This document shows, piece after piece, positions 16,044 through 24,145 of a stretch of DNA of 45,694 nt (positions are counted from its first letter, which is position 1; each line of letters opens with the position of its first letter). Source of the stretch: Planctomycetota bacterium (lineage in GTDB: Bacteria > Planctomycetota > UBA8742 > UBA2392). The position numbers and the translations under genes were made by a program. Under the pieces are notes generated by a model that was given only the letters and a program-made list of their open reading frames with translations, had not been told where the DNA came from and searched no databases. The stretch is taken from contig JAGQRH010000012.1 in the NCBI GenBank assembly GCA_020425605.1, forward strand, positions 66,653 to 112,346. The letters are read 5' to 3'.

Positions 16044-16757
16044 ATGAACGATCCAAAGTCCACAGTCGCGGCAGGCGAGCGCATCAAGCGGCTCCGCAGC
16101 TTCCGCGGCCTTACCTGTGCTGAGCTCGCCAAGCGAATCGGCTGTACCCGCCCGTACCTGAGCGCCGTTGAGAATGGCCGTTACCCCGTCAGCAGCAAGA
16201 TCCTGCGTAAACTGAGCCAGGCGCTCAACGTAACGCCGGACTTCTTCATCGCGACGGACGAACCGAACCTCGAAGACACCGAGACGCTCACCCGCGAAAT
16301 GCTCAACCGAAAGATGGCAGAGCGTTCCCGCGAGGCAGTAGCAGTCGGCGCCCGCAACGGCACCCGTATGATCCCCGTGGTCAGCATCACCGCCGCAGGC
16401 CGCCCGCTGGCCGCATTCGACGACTACCCGACCGGCACCGGCAGCGACTACGTTGACTGCCCGCGAGACATCGGCGACGAGAATGCATTCGCCCTGCGAA
16501 TCGCAGGCGACAGCATGGAGCCGGTGATTCCGGACGGCAGCACCATCATTATCGCCCCGAACATGATGCCGCGTGAGGGCAAGCCGGTTGTAGCCAAGCT
16601 TGAAGGCGGCGACGTAACCTGCAAGGTTTACCAGCGCAGGGGCGACAACGTGATTCTCGCGCCGTACAACCCGGCCCACGATGTACAGATCTTCAGCGTC
16701 CGCGAGCTTCAATGGGTCTATCCGGTCATGAAAGTGACCGTGGACCTGTACCACTAG
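16044..16757 (+). CDS. LexA/CI-like repressor: XRE helix-turn-helix plus S24 self-cleavage domain
   Basis: 237 residues from the ATG at 16044 (weak SD GAAAGAAG); the open frame begins 63 codons earlier but that part does not look coding. Residues 11-68 are an XRE/Cro-type helix-turn-helix (IKRLRSFRGLTCAELAKRIG, RPYLSAVENGRYP). Residues ~108-237 are an S24 domain with every self-cleavage element: the scissile Ala118-Gly119 in SITAAGRPLAAF, catalytic Ser157 in AGDSMEPVIPDG and Lys194 in DVTCKVYQRR. So this should autoproteolyse, as LexA and lambda CI do, when induced by RecA or a similar trigger. It is CI-like in architecture (XRE rather than winged HTH). It is divergent from the lipoprotein operon and probably binds the dyads between them. 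Confidence 0.88.
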   Translation: MNDPKSTVAAGERIKRLRSFRGLTCAELAKRIGCTRPYLSAVENGRYPVSSKILRKLSQALNVTPDFFIATDEPNLEDTETLTREMLNRKMAERSREAVAVGARNGTRMIPVVSITAAGRPLAAFDDYPTGTGSDYVDCPRDIGDENAFALRIAGDSMEPVIPDGSTIIIAPNMMPREGKPVVAKLEGGDVTCKVYQRRGDNVILAPYNPAHDVQIFSVRELQWVYPVMKVTVDLYH

Positions 16758-16778
16758 ACATAGAAAGTCGCTCACCAG

Positions 16779-16805
16779 CGCCCGCGCAAGCGGGCGTTGT
16801 CTTTT
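16779..16805 (+). terminator. Rho-independent terminator after the repressor gene
   Basis: A 7-bp stem (CGCCCGC 16779-16785, GCGGGCG 16790-16796) has a GCAA loop and is followed by TTGTCTTTT. It lies 21 bases after the repressor stop. Confidence 0.85.
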
Positions 16806-16824
16806 GGGAACTGGCACTCTGCCG

Positions 16825-16853
16825 TTACGTCCAGGCCTGCCGATCCGTATTAT
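16825..16853 (+). promoter_or_regulatory. Candidate promoter for the FG-GAP lipoprotein gene
   Basis: A good -10 box TATTAT (16848-16853) has a poor -35 (TTACGT, 16825-16830) 17 bases upstream. It lies between the repressor terminator and the GTG start at 16880, leaving a leader of about 20 bases. Confidence 0.35.
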
Positions 16854-16879
16854 GACTGATCTGGCAGGCGAATCGGAAC

Positions 16880-19783
16880 GTGGTGCGGAAATTGGCGTGT
16901 ATCTCTTTGCTGTTTGCAATTGCCCTTGTGGGCTGCGGCAACAGCGTGCCCGCGCCGAACAACTCAAACCGCACGAACGCCAATGGCAATTCCGGGCCGG
17001 CTGGCAGCGGCAGCGTACCTGAAATCCGGGCATTGGTACCCCCGGACTTCGACGGCGACGGCGTGCCGGAATCGATCCCCCACCCAAGCCTGCAGCGCCT
17101 TCTGGTACAAGCGCCGCAAGGCACCGGCTTCCGCCTGACGAATGGCGGCATCGATTCGCCATTTACCGTCAACATGCTCACGCTCAGCGATGCCACGGTG
17201 TACGAGCTGTCCTTGGCCGACCCGATCGGAACCCGCACGCTGACTTTGCGCGCGGGAGCCTACACACTCAGCCTGCGCGGTGACCCCACGCTTGGCGTAC
17301 AGCAACCACTGATTGCCCGCCCGACCACACCCTGTGCACTGGCCAATGACCTAGCCCGGCCGACCGGCGCGCTGTATGCATCGATCGACGATGTTGCGTT
17401 CAGCCTCACTGGCGGCCTTCCTTCGCTCGCAGATGGCGGCCTTGTGTTGCGGTCAGGCGAAGGGCGCCCCGTTGAGCTGCAGCTCAGCATCACGCGAGAG
17501 GGTCTTCGTGCGAAACCGGCCGAGGCACTGGAGGCGCGGCGCCTGTATTCACTGGAATCCACGGGCAAGGACATGGATTCCTATGGCCTGCCGCCCAACC
17601 CGAACTTTCACTTGTTCTGTCGAGGCAAGCCGGACAAGACGGCCATCAGCCTGAAGATGGCTGACTTGAACCGCGACGGCGAGCCCGAGCTGATCTGCCT
17701 GTTCAAGGATGGCTCGATCACGGCACTCACGGACCCTGCCGGACGAGCCGAAGGAATTCTCCCACCGGGCGACGAAGCCGCCATCGACTTCTCGACAGGC
17801 GATTTCGACGGCAACGGCGCCGCTGACCTTGTGGTCCTCTTGCAAGGCAAGAAGGCCTTCCGGGTACTGACGCTCTACAACCTCACGCGCATTGGGGAAT
17901 CGCGTTTCGCGATGCAGTCCGACGAAGTACCGCTTGAGGCGCCGATCGCGCTTAAGGCGGCTGACTTCGACCGCGACGGTCGCGACGACTACGCCGTGCT
18001 TGGCGCATTTGGCGAGGTCCTCATCCAGTACTCGGCGCGGGCGTCACAGCTCATCAACGGGCTGGAGAGCCGAACCCTGGCCGCAGGCCTGGTTGCGGAC
18101 GATGTAAACGCCGACGGCAAGCCTGACCTGTACGTGATGGCTGCCGACGGCAACGGCCGCCTGTTGCTGAACATCAACGGTGCCGGCTTCGGCACCGAGT
18201 TGGGCGTTCTGCCCCTGGGTGTCCCGGGCGCGCAACGAGTCACCACCGGTGAGCTGGACGGCGACAAGCACGCCGACTTCATCTTCACCGGCCGCGGCGG
18301 CGAGATCAGCCTGGTGATGGGTGCCCAGATGAAGCCCACCAAGTTCCGCCTGAATGGCGAGAATGAACGGCTTGCGGGCACCGTTCTGTGCAAGGACGTA
18401 AACCGCGATAGCCGGATGGACCTGCTGGTCGCCCGCGAAGATGACCGCGGCGTCGGCGACGAAGTCGGTGTCTACCTGAACTCGGAAAACAGCGACGGCA
18501 ACCCGGATGCGATCCTGCCCATGGGCGCACGCGTGCGCATCGAGGCGATGGAATACTGGCGCGACCACATCGTGTTCGCCACCAGCGCAGGTCTGCTCGT
18601 CTTGAAGGTCAACCCGGCCGACATGCCCCCCACCGTCGACAGCAAAGTTCGATTTGTCGAGGCCTATCAACCGGTGCCGCAGATACCGGCGCCACTGGCA
18701 GCGGCGATTGCGGACTTCAACGATGACGGTCGTACTGACCTGGCGGCGCTCGACCGCGACGGCAACCTGCAGATCTGGCTCAGCGGCGCAGAGGGCGAGC
18801 CCTTTACAGCGGCGGGCGACCCGATCCTGCTGGGCGCCAACGGCACGCTGCAGGCAATTGACTTCGACCGCGACAGCGCGCCGGATTTGCTCTACATCCC
18901 CAATGACCCGAACCAGTCGCCGCGCGTCCTGCGCAACAGCCGCGCCGGACGCTTTGACGACGAAGACCAGGGGCTGCTGCCGACGCCCCCGAGCATCCTT
19001 CGTGGCGCGCCGGCATTGGGTGATTTCGACCGCGACGGCGACTTGGACGTTCTTTGGCCAAGCCCGCTCGGCCGTGTCCAATTCAACGAGGGCCGCGACG
19101 GCTGGCGCGAAAGCCGAAACATGCTGGAGATCCGCGAGGAGTCCGGCCTGCGCCTTCAGTTTAGCGGTGAGTTGGCCTGCGCAGACTTCACCGGCGACGG
19201 CATTGAGGATGTCGCGGCCGTCATGCAGGTCAGCGAAGACGGCGCGGGCTCTCAGTACATCGTTCTGCTGGAAGGCACCGGCAGCTCAAGCGACGAAGTC
19301 GGCCCCTTCCGCGCGTACATCACGACTGCCATCAAGGGTCGAATATTCGGCCTGTCGCCGGCGGACTTCAACGGCGACGGCAAGCTCGACCTCGCAGTAG
19401 GTTATGGAGACACCGACGCGACCGTGAAGTTGACGCTTCTCCAGTTGGCCGCAACGCGTCAGTTCGAGGCGTTTGACGGCTCTCCAAAGTCGAAGGGCAA
19501 ACTGCTGGACCTCGCACTGGACGATCTCGATCGCGATGGCGACCTGGACCTGATCGCCAGCGAAGACACACCCGACGGGCGCAACACCATGACCCTCTGG
19601 GTCAATGATGGTCACGGCCGCTTCGGCGAAGCCACCGACGCGCAGAAGTCTCTGGCGGACGCGATCGGTGAATTCCGTGCTACCAACCTATCGCTCGCGG
19701 ACTTCACAGGTGACGGCCGACCGGACCTGCTCGCCATTGACCGCGACGGCCACGTCGTCATCGTGCGCACAACGCTACCGTGA
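16880..19783 (+). CDS. Large lipoprotein with about 13 FG-GAP/VCBS calcium-binding repeats
   Basis: 967 residues; start GTG at 16880 (or GTG at 16883). The signal peptide ends with a lipobox ALVGC, Cys19 or 20, so it is anchored outside. After a Pro/Asn/Gly linker and a ~200-residue beta domain come about 13 repeats, each with an Asp-rich loop of the form DxDxDGxxDL. Examples are DLNRDGEPEL, DFDGNGAADL, DFDRDGRDDY, DVNADGKPDL, DFNDDGRTDL, DFDRDGDLDV, DFNGDGKLDL and DFTGDGRPDL. Some loops are degenerate, such as ELDGDKHADF and DVNRDSRMDL. These are FG-GAP/VCBS calcium loops, which fold into integrin-like beta-propellers; 13 blades suggests two seven-bladed propellers with one weak blade. The role is probably adhesion or surface display. 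It overlaps coaX by GTGA, an odd partner. Confidence 0.88.
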   Translation: MVRKLACISLLFAIALVGCGNSVPAPNNSNRTNANGNSGPAGSGSVPEIRALVPPDFDGDGVPESIPHPSLQRLLVQAPQGTGFRLTNGGIDSPFTVNMLTLSDATVYELSLADPIGTRTLTLRAGAYTLSLRGDPTLGVQQPLIARPTTPCALANDLARPTGALYASIDDVAFSLTGGLPSLADGGLVLRSGEGRPVELQLSITREGLRAKPAEALEARRLYSLESTGKDMDSYGLPPNPNFHLFCRGKPDKTAISLKMADLNRDGEPELICLFKDGSITALTDPAGRAEGILPPGDEAAIDFSTGDFDGNGAADLVVLLQGKKAFRVLTLYNLTRIGESRFAMQSDEVPLEAPIALKAADFDRDGRDDYAVLGAFGEVLIQYSARASQLINGLESRTLAAGLVADDVNADGKPDLYVMAADGNGRLLLNINGAGFGTELGVLPLGVPGAQRVTTGELDGDKHADFIFTGRGGEISLVMGAQMKPTKFRLNGENERLAGTVLCKDVNRDSRMDLLVAREDDRGVGDEVGVYLNSENSDGNPDAILPMGARVRIEAMEYWRDHIVFATSAGLLVLKVNPADMPPTVDSKVRFVEAYQPVPQIPAPLAAAIADFNDDGRTDLAALDRDGNLQIWLSGAEGEPFTAAGDPILLGANGTLQAIDFDRDSAPDLLYIPNDPNQSPRVLRNSRAGRFDDEDQGLLPTPPSILRGAPALGDFDRDGDLDVLWPSPLGRVQFNEGRDGWRESRNMLEIREESGLRLQFSGELACADFTGDGIEDVAAVMQVSEDGAGSQYIVLLEGTGSSSDEVGPFRAYITTAIKGRIFGLSPADFNGDGKLDLAVGYGDTDATVKLTLLQLAATRQFEAFDGSPKSKGKLLDLALDDLDRDGDLDLIASEDTPDGRNTMTLWVNDGHGRFGEATDAQKSLADAIGEFRATNLSLADFTGDGRPDLLAIDRDGHVVIVRTTLP

Positions 19784-20544
19784 CCGAAACAGCCGAAATC
19801 ATCGCTGCCGACATCGGCAATACCAGCGCGACCATCGCCCACATGCGCGGGCTTGAGGTCGTGTTTCAGTTTGATGTCTCGAGCCACGCCCCGGTCCAGC
19901 AGGTTGAGGCAACGCTGCGGGAGAAATTGGCCGGGCTGACAGGGCGCCAACTGGTCATCGCCAGCGTGAACCCCAGAGGGCTGGAAGCGCTGGAGGCCGC
20001 GTGGGCGAACCTGGGTGGTGGCAAGCCCGCGGTACTAGGGCGGGACCTGACCGTACCAATCAAGAATGGCGCCAGCCCACCTGAGAGAGTAGGCCAGGAC
20101 CGGCTCGTGAACGGCTTGGCAGCATGCGAAAGCTCAAGTGGCGATGCGATTGTCGTCGACTTCGGAACGGCCGTCAGCTTTGACGTGGTCAAAGGCGGAG
20201 TCTTCGTCGGTGGGGTTCTGACACCGGGCATCGGCCTTGCCATGGAGGCGCTGCACCAGAAAACGGCCCTGTTGCCGCTGGTCCGGCCGAACGGAATCAA
20301 ACCGCCCGTCATCGGCGGAAACACCGAAGATGCAATCAACAGCGGCGTGTACTACGGCTACATCGGACTTGTCAACAACATCCTGCGCGAGTTGAAGAAG
20401 ACATACACGCAGGCGCCAAGAGTCTTCGCGACCGGCGGCTACGGCGCCTACCTCGCGCCGGAAATTGACGGCATCGATGAGATCACGCCCACACTGACTC
20501 ACCAGGGCATCGCACTCTCCTGGCAGCTGCGGTCAAACGCGTAA
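19780..20544 (+). CDS. coaX: Type III pantothenate kinase
   Basis: 254 residues from GTG, overlapping the upstream stop by 4 bases (GTGA). It phosphorylates pantothenate in the first step of coenzyme A synthesis. CoaX (ASKHA-fold) motifs are complete: DIGNTSAT (Asp11, phosphate-binding), GQDRLVN (Asp107), DFGTAVSFDVV (Asp127), GGVLTPGIGLA, and GNTEDAINSGVYYG in the C-terminal lobe, with GGYGAYLAP last. Type III enzymes are not feedback-inhibited by CoA and need a monovalent cation. The position downstream of a surface lipoprotein rather than with birA is unusual; translation is probably coupled. Confidence 0.93.
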   Translation: MTETAEIIAADIGNTSATIAHMRGLEVVFQFDVSSHAPVQQVEATLREKLAGLTGRQLVIASVNPRGLEALEAAWANLGGGKPAVLGRDLTVPIKNGASPPERVGQDRLVNGLAACESSSGDAIVVDFGTAVSFDVVKGGVFVGGVLTPGIGLAMEALHQKTALLPLVRPNGIKPPVIGGNTEDAINSGVYYGYIGLVNNILRELKKTYTQAPRVFATGGYGAYLAPEIDGIDEITPTLTHQGIALSWQLRSNA

Positions 20545-20598
20545 TTGCCCGTCGCTTCCCCGCCGCATATACTGCGCCGCTTCTCACTGGAGAGAATC

Positions 20599-21165
20599 AT
20601 GGCTGGTGCCGACCCCGAGCAGTCCAGAGGCGATGCCGCACCATGGGAAGTTCCTCCCAGCAGAACACCGCAGCAACCGGCTTCGCCCCATGTACCTTCC
20701 AGCTACTCCCCTCCTCCAGCGGCCAAACGCAGCATCCCGCGCTGGGCGTGGATCGTGGTTCCGTTCGTGCTGTTCATGGTGATCGGCGGGGCCACCCTTC
20801 AGATCCTCAAGGGCAGCGCGGAAGCGGATCGCGAGAAGGCGGTAAAAGAAGCCGAGCAGCAGAAGCAAGTCCAGCATGCGGAGGCCGAGAAACTGCTGGC
20901 CGCCGCGCGCAGCTACATCCTTGATGCGTACGCCAACGCCAAGATGAACAAGAAAAAGGCACTGGATGCATTCAACAAGGAGTGCCTCAACAACCGCTTC
21001 GCTACCGAACACTACACGATCAGGCAGGCACTTCCCCGAGGCGCGGACGGCTCAGGCTACGATGTGGAGGTGACCGCAAGCCCGAACGCACAAGCCGTGG
21101 ACCGACAACGCTGCATATTGGTATTCAGCCTGGGCGATGAAAAGCAGCAGATCAGCTGGCAATAG
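20599..21165 (+). CDS. Single-pass membrane protein with cytoplasmic Pro-rich tail
   Basis: 188 residues from the ATG at 20599, preceded by GGAGAG; the frame is open to 20545 but lacks an SD there. A Pro/Ser-rich N-terminal tail of ~50 residues leads into one transmembrane helix at about 54-76 (WAWIVVPFVLFMVIGGATLQIL). A Lys/Glu/Ala/Gln segment follows that looks like a short coiled coil (about 80-105), then a small domain ending DEKQQISWQ. No family is recognised. Pro-rich tail plus helix plus small outer domain is a common layout for planctomycete hypothetical proteins. Its TAG stop directly abuts the opposite-strand stop of the next gene. Confidence 0.72.
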   Translation: MAGADPEQSRGDAAPWEVPPSRTPQQPASPHVPSSYSPPPAAKRSIPRWAWIVVPFVLFMVIGGATLQILKGSAEADREKAVKEAEQQKQVQHAEAEKLLAAARSYILDAYANAKMNKKKALDAFNKECLNNRFATEHYTIRQALPRGADGSGYDVEVTASPNAQAVDRQRCILVFSLGDEKQQISWQ

Positions 21166-22347
21166 TCAGCTTGCCTCGGCGGGCAGTTTCTCGTTGAGTT
21201 CGTCCTGGCGGGATAGCCAGCGCTCAGCCATGCCGTTCAGCGCCTCGATTTCCGCCTCAAGGGAAAGCTCATGTTCTTCGGCCAGCATCTCGAGTGACTC
21301 ACGCAGCTTGTCGATGTCTTCAACGAATGTCGCCTCGTCGCCTGCGAAGCGTAAGGCAACTGCACGCAGTGCGTCATCAGATTCGCTTGCAAGCTGCTCA
21401 AACGACTTCACCCGCAGGCACATCAGCCGGCACAAGTTAATCAATAGCTTGGGATTCTCGGTCACCAGCTTGGGAAAGTGTTCGCTCGGAATCACACCGA
21501 CAACACTGGGCTCGTCCGCCTGAATGTCCGCGATGCGCCGCGGCTCTTCATCGCCGAGCAGCACGCCGATCTCGCCAACGGTCTCGCCGGGTCGAACGAC
21601 GCCGTACTGCTCATTGCCGATGCGGACGGACAGGCGTCCGCTGACCAGCAGGTAGACCGAATCGCCCGGGTCGCCGCGCCGGCACAGGAGGTCGCCGGCC
21701 TTCAAGCGATGTTGCTTGCCGACCATGTGCTTGTCGTCGACTACGCGCGACATGATCACGCGGGTGTTCTTGGTCAGCTCGGCCCCGCCGGTTTCGCCGT
21801 TGCCGTAACTCCAGCTGCGCTTGGCGGCGGACAACGCCTGAAGCACGTCGTCTTCACCTTCGGCATCGTCGCCGATGCGCTGAACCAGGTTGTAGAAATC
21901 CGTACACAGGCCCTGGAAGTCTCGCAGAAATCGGCTTGCAAGGCGCTGGCTGCCGCCGAGGCTCTTATTCGCGGCGACCATCCTGCGCGCGAGCGACCTG
22001 GCCATGCTGAGCCCGAACGCAGGCTCTTCCTGCACCATGCTCATGACCGCTCGTGTATCGACGGGGAATTCAGCAACGATCGTCGTTTCGCCCGCAATCA
22101 GCGAAGTCAGGTAGTGGCCCGTAAGCCCGCCTTCGACCTCTAGCAGCGCACCCTGCTCAGTGTACAGGTTCACGTCGTGGCCGCGGCGCAGGCGTGCGTC
22201 GTCGGCCTCTGCCAGGACCTTGTCCGGCACAACCACGCTGCGCAGGCTTCCCGCCTTCAGCGCAAACGCCCTGTCGGCCGCTGCGCCCTGACGGCAGACC
22301 AGCTCGCCGGGTGCGTATTCGCGGACTACGGCCTCACGTGCGCTCAA
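21166..22347 (-). CDS. Protein with two cyclic-nucleotide-binding-like domains and a C-terminal coiled coil
   Basis: 393 residues from TTG at 22347 with GGAG upstream. Residues ~10-135 form a weak cNMP-binding fold (YAPGELVCRQGAAADRAFALKAG ... FPVDTRAVMSMV). Residues ~215-325 form a good one (LKAGDLLCRRGDPGDSVYLLVSG, then GETVGEIGVLLGDEEPRRIADI, which is the phosphate-binding cassette with the expected Glu and Arg). The last ~50 residues are Glu/Leu-rich and probably coiled coil. There is no helix-turn-helix, kinase or channel segment, so it is not a CRP-type regulator. It could sense cAMP or cGMP, or be a structural regulator acting through protein contacts. It is convergent with the previous gene with zero gap. 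Confidence 0.82.
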   Translation of the reverse strand: MSAREAVVREYAPGELVCRQGAAADRAFALKAGSLRSVVVPDKVLAEADDARLRRGHDVNLYTEQGALLEVEGGLTGHYLTSLIAGETTIVAEFPVDTRAVMSMVQEEPAFGLSMARSLARRMVAANKSLGGSQRLASRFLRDFQGLCTDFYNLVQRIGDDAEGEDDVLQALSAAKRSWSYGNGETGGAELTKNTRVIMSRVVDDKHMVGKQHRLKAGDLLCRRGDPGDSVYLLVSGRLSVRIGNEQYGVVRPGETVGEIGVLLGDEEPRRIADIQADEPSVVGVIPSEHFPKLVTENPKLLINLCRLMCLRVKSFEQLASESDDALRAVALRFAGDEATFVEDIDKLRESLEMLAEEHELSLEAEIEALNGMAERWLSRQDELNEKLPAEAS

Positions 22348-22420
22348 GAGAAGCTCCGGTATGGCGGTAAGTCCCTATTTCAGCAGTTATCGCTGGATCG
22401 GGCAACGAGTAGTGGCGCGC

Positions 22421-22612
22421 TTACAGGATGGTCGGGTCGGTCGCCAACTGGACTATGAACAGCAATGCCGCCATGCCCCCCAGCAGAAGCACGCTGTTGA
22501 GTGCGCCCCGCAGCATGCCGCGCTTGAACTCGCGCGAGCCTGCAACTCCCAACACCATTCCGCACACAACCGCGATCGGCGCGTAGTAGAGGATGTAGTC
22601 GAGCACACCCAT
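22421..22612 (-). CDS. Small two-helix membrane protein
   Basis: 63 residues from the ATG at 22612 (TGATG overlap with the upstream stop); a GTG at 22615 is the alternative. Two hydrophobic helices, about residues 4-24 (LDYILYYAPIAVVCGMVLG) and 38-58 (LNSVLLLGGMAALLFIVQLA), are separated by a short basic loop. No family is recognised. Coupling to the upstream membrane protein gene implies that the two act together. Confidence 0.72.
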   Translation of the reverse strand: MGVLDYILYYAPIAVVCGMVLGVAGSREFKRGMLRGALNSVLLLGGMAALLFIVQLATDPTIL

Positions 22613-23049
22613 CACTCCGCCTCCCGGCCGGTGATGGCATCGACGCGCATGGTGTCGGAGGGCCCCGGCTCATCGGGATGCGCGTGGCGGCGGTAGAGCT
22701 CGCAGATCACAATAAGGTTCAATACGCCGGCCGTGGCCGCGTAAACGACGCCGGTCTGGTGCGCCATTACGCTGATCTTCTCGCCAAGGTAGATGCCCTC
22801 GGGATGCCGCAGGTACTCAAGCGCAAAGGTGAGTGGCCCGGCCAGTATCTGGCACGTGAAATAAGCGCCGTGGTCAGCGGCGTTTATGGCAGTGCCGTCC
22901 GCAATGACCAGCCCGGCGCCATACAGGCCGGCGATGGCAACGAAGTAGAACAGCCCGTGCAGGCGACGCCTGGCGTAGAAGTGCCCCAAACCGGGGACTA
23001 GCCAGCCGAGCAGCAGGGCGAACCAGATATTGACCTTGCGTTCCGCCAT
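22612..23049 (-). CDS. Small multi-pass membrane protein (LGWLVPGLGHFY motif)
   Basis: 145 residues. It begins MAERK then has a helix with the phrase LLLGWLVPGLGHFYARR, a motif seen at the start of short planctomycete membrane proteins (I associate it with a DUF6677-type family, but not with certainty). About four hydrophobic segments are visible, at residues ~7-24, 32-50, 65-80 and 96-116, and the tail is hydrophilic and acidic. The function is unknown. It overlaps the next, smaller membrane protein by 4 bases. It is divergent from trxB across about 110 bases. Confidence 0.72.
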   Translation of the reverse strand: MAERKVNIWFALLLGWLVPGLGHFYARRRLHGLFYFVAIAGLYGAGLVIADGTAINAADHGAYFTCQILAGPLTFALEYLRHPEGIYLGEKISVMAHQTGVVYAATAGVLNLIVICELYRRHAHPDEPGPSDTMRVDAITGREAE

Positions 23050-23161
23050 CGATCGGGATGCTACGGGCTCGAATGCGCCTGCGCCAGTGGGCTGGCGATT
23101 GAGGATGGAACATGCTCTGCATGTCGTTTATACAGCGTCAGCACATACGAGAGGCGAAGTC

Positions 23162-24127
23162 ATGGCACACCACAAGGTAATGGTTATCGGCTCAGGCCCA
23201 GCTGGCGACACTGCAGCTCTCTACACGGCGCGTGCGGGACTGCAGCCGCATGTCTTCGCAGGCTTCGGTGCCGGCGGCCCCCCGGGCGGCCAGCTGATGC
23301 TGACGACCGAGATTGAAAACTTCCCCGGCTTTCCAAACGGTGGCATTGCGGGCCCGGAGCTGATGGCACGCATGCGCCAACAGGCGCAGGATTTCGGCGC
23401 AGAGTTTGAAGACGTGGACGTCACCAAGGTCGACTTCAGCGAACGCCCGTTCAAGGCGTGGGTCGGCGACGATCTGCACACGGCCGACGCGGTGATCATC
23501 TCAACCGGTGCACGCTCACGACTGCTGAACATCGAAGGCGAAGAAAAGCTGATCAGCCGCGGGCTGCACACCTGTGCGACCTGCGACGGAGCGTTCTATC
23601 GCAACAAGTCGATGATCGTCATCGGCGGCGGCGACACAGCGATGGAAGAGGCGAATTTCCTGACCCGCTTTGGCGAAGTGAACCTCGTGCACCGGCGCGA
23701 AGAGTTCCGCGCCAGCAACACCATGCTCGAGCGCGCTCGCAAGAACACCAAGATCAAGTGGACGCTGAACGAGCAGCCATTGGGCTACCTGCTGCGTGAG
23801 AACGGCACCGTGCGCGGCATCAAGAGCAAGAATACCAAGACCGGCGAAGTCTCGGACATCACGGCCGACGGCGTGTTCATCGCGATCGGCCACATCCCGA
23901 ACACCGACCTGTTCAAGGGCCAACTGAAAATGCACGACAACGGCTATCTCGTGACAGGGGCGGCTGCAGGCGGGCCCAGCGAGTACCCCAACACCTACAC
24001 CAGCATCGAGGGCGTGTTCGCAAGCGGCGACGTGCAGGACCATACGTACCGGCAGGCGATCACAGCCGCTGGCTCCGGTTGCATGGCAGCCATCGACGCC
24101 GAACGCTGGCTGGCCGCGCAGGAATAA
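23162..24127 (+). CDS. trxB: Thioredoxin reductase
   Basis: 321 residues from the ATG at 23162 with GAGAGG upstream; the frame is open earlier but the FAD motif begins right here. It reduces thioredoxin with NADPH through FAD. The N-terminal FAD site is VIGSGPAGDTAALYTAR, the redox pair is Cys138-Ala-Thr-Cys141 (CATCDG), and the NADPH-binding GGGDTAMEEA (about 155-164) and HRR segments follow. The C-terminal motif GVFASGDVQDHTYRQAITAAGSG closes the FAD site. The length and motifs are those of the low-molecular-weight enzyme. A thioredoxin-fold lipoprotein-like gene lies 0.9 kb away but is not obviously its partner. Confidence 0.96.
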   Translation: MAHHKVMVIGSGPAGDTAALYTARAGLQPHVFAGFGAGGPPGGQLMLTTEIENFPGFPNGGIAGPELMARMRQQAQDFGAEFEDVDVTKVDFSERPFKAWVGDDLHTADAVIISTGARSRLLNIEGEEKLISRGLHTCATCDGAFYRNKSMIVIGGGDTAMEEANFLTRFGEVNLVHRREEFRASNTMLERARKNTKIKWTLNEQPLGYLLRENGTVRGIKSKNTKTGEVSDITADGVFIAIGHIPNTDLFKGQLKMHDNGYLVTGAAAGGPSEYPNTYTSIEGVFASGDVQDHTYRQAITAAGSGCMAAIDAERWLAAQE

Positions 24128-24145
24128 TGGCGAGCTTGCATCGCC

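Noticed and set aside
16044..16757. Prophage remnant around the CI-like repressor
   Set aside because: No integrase, terminase, structural or att-like sequence flanks it.
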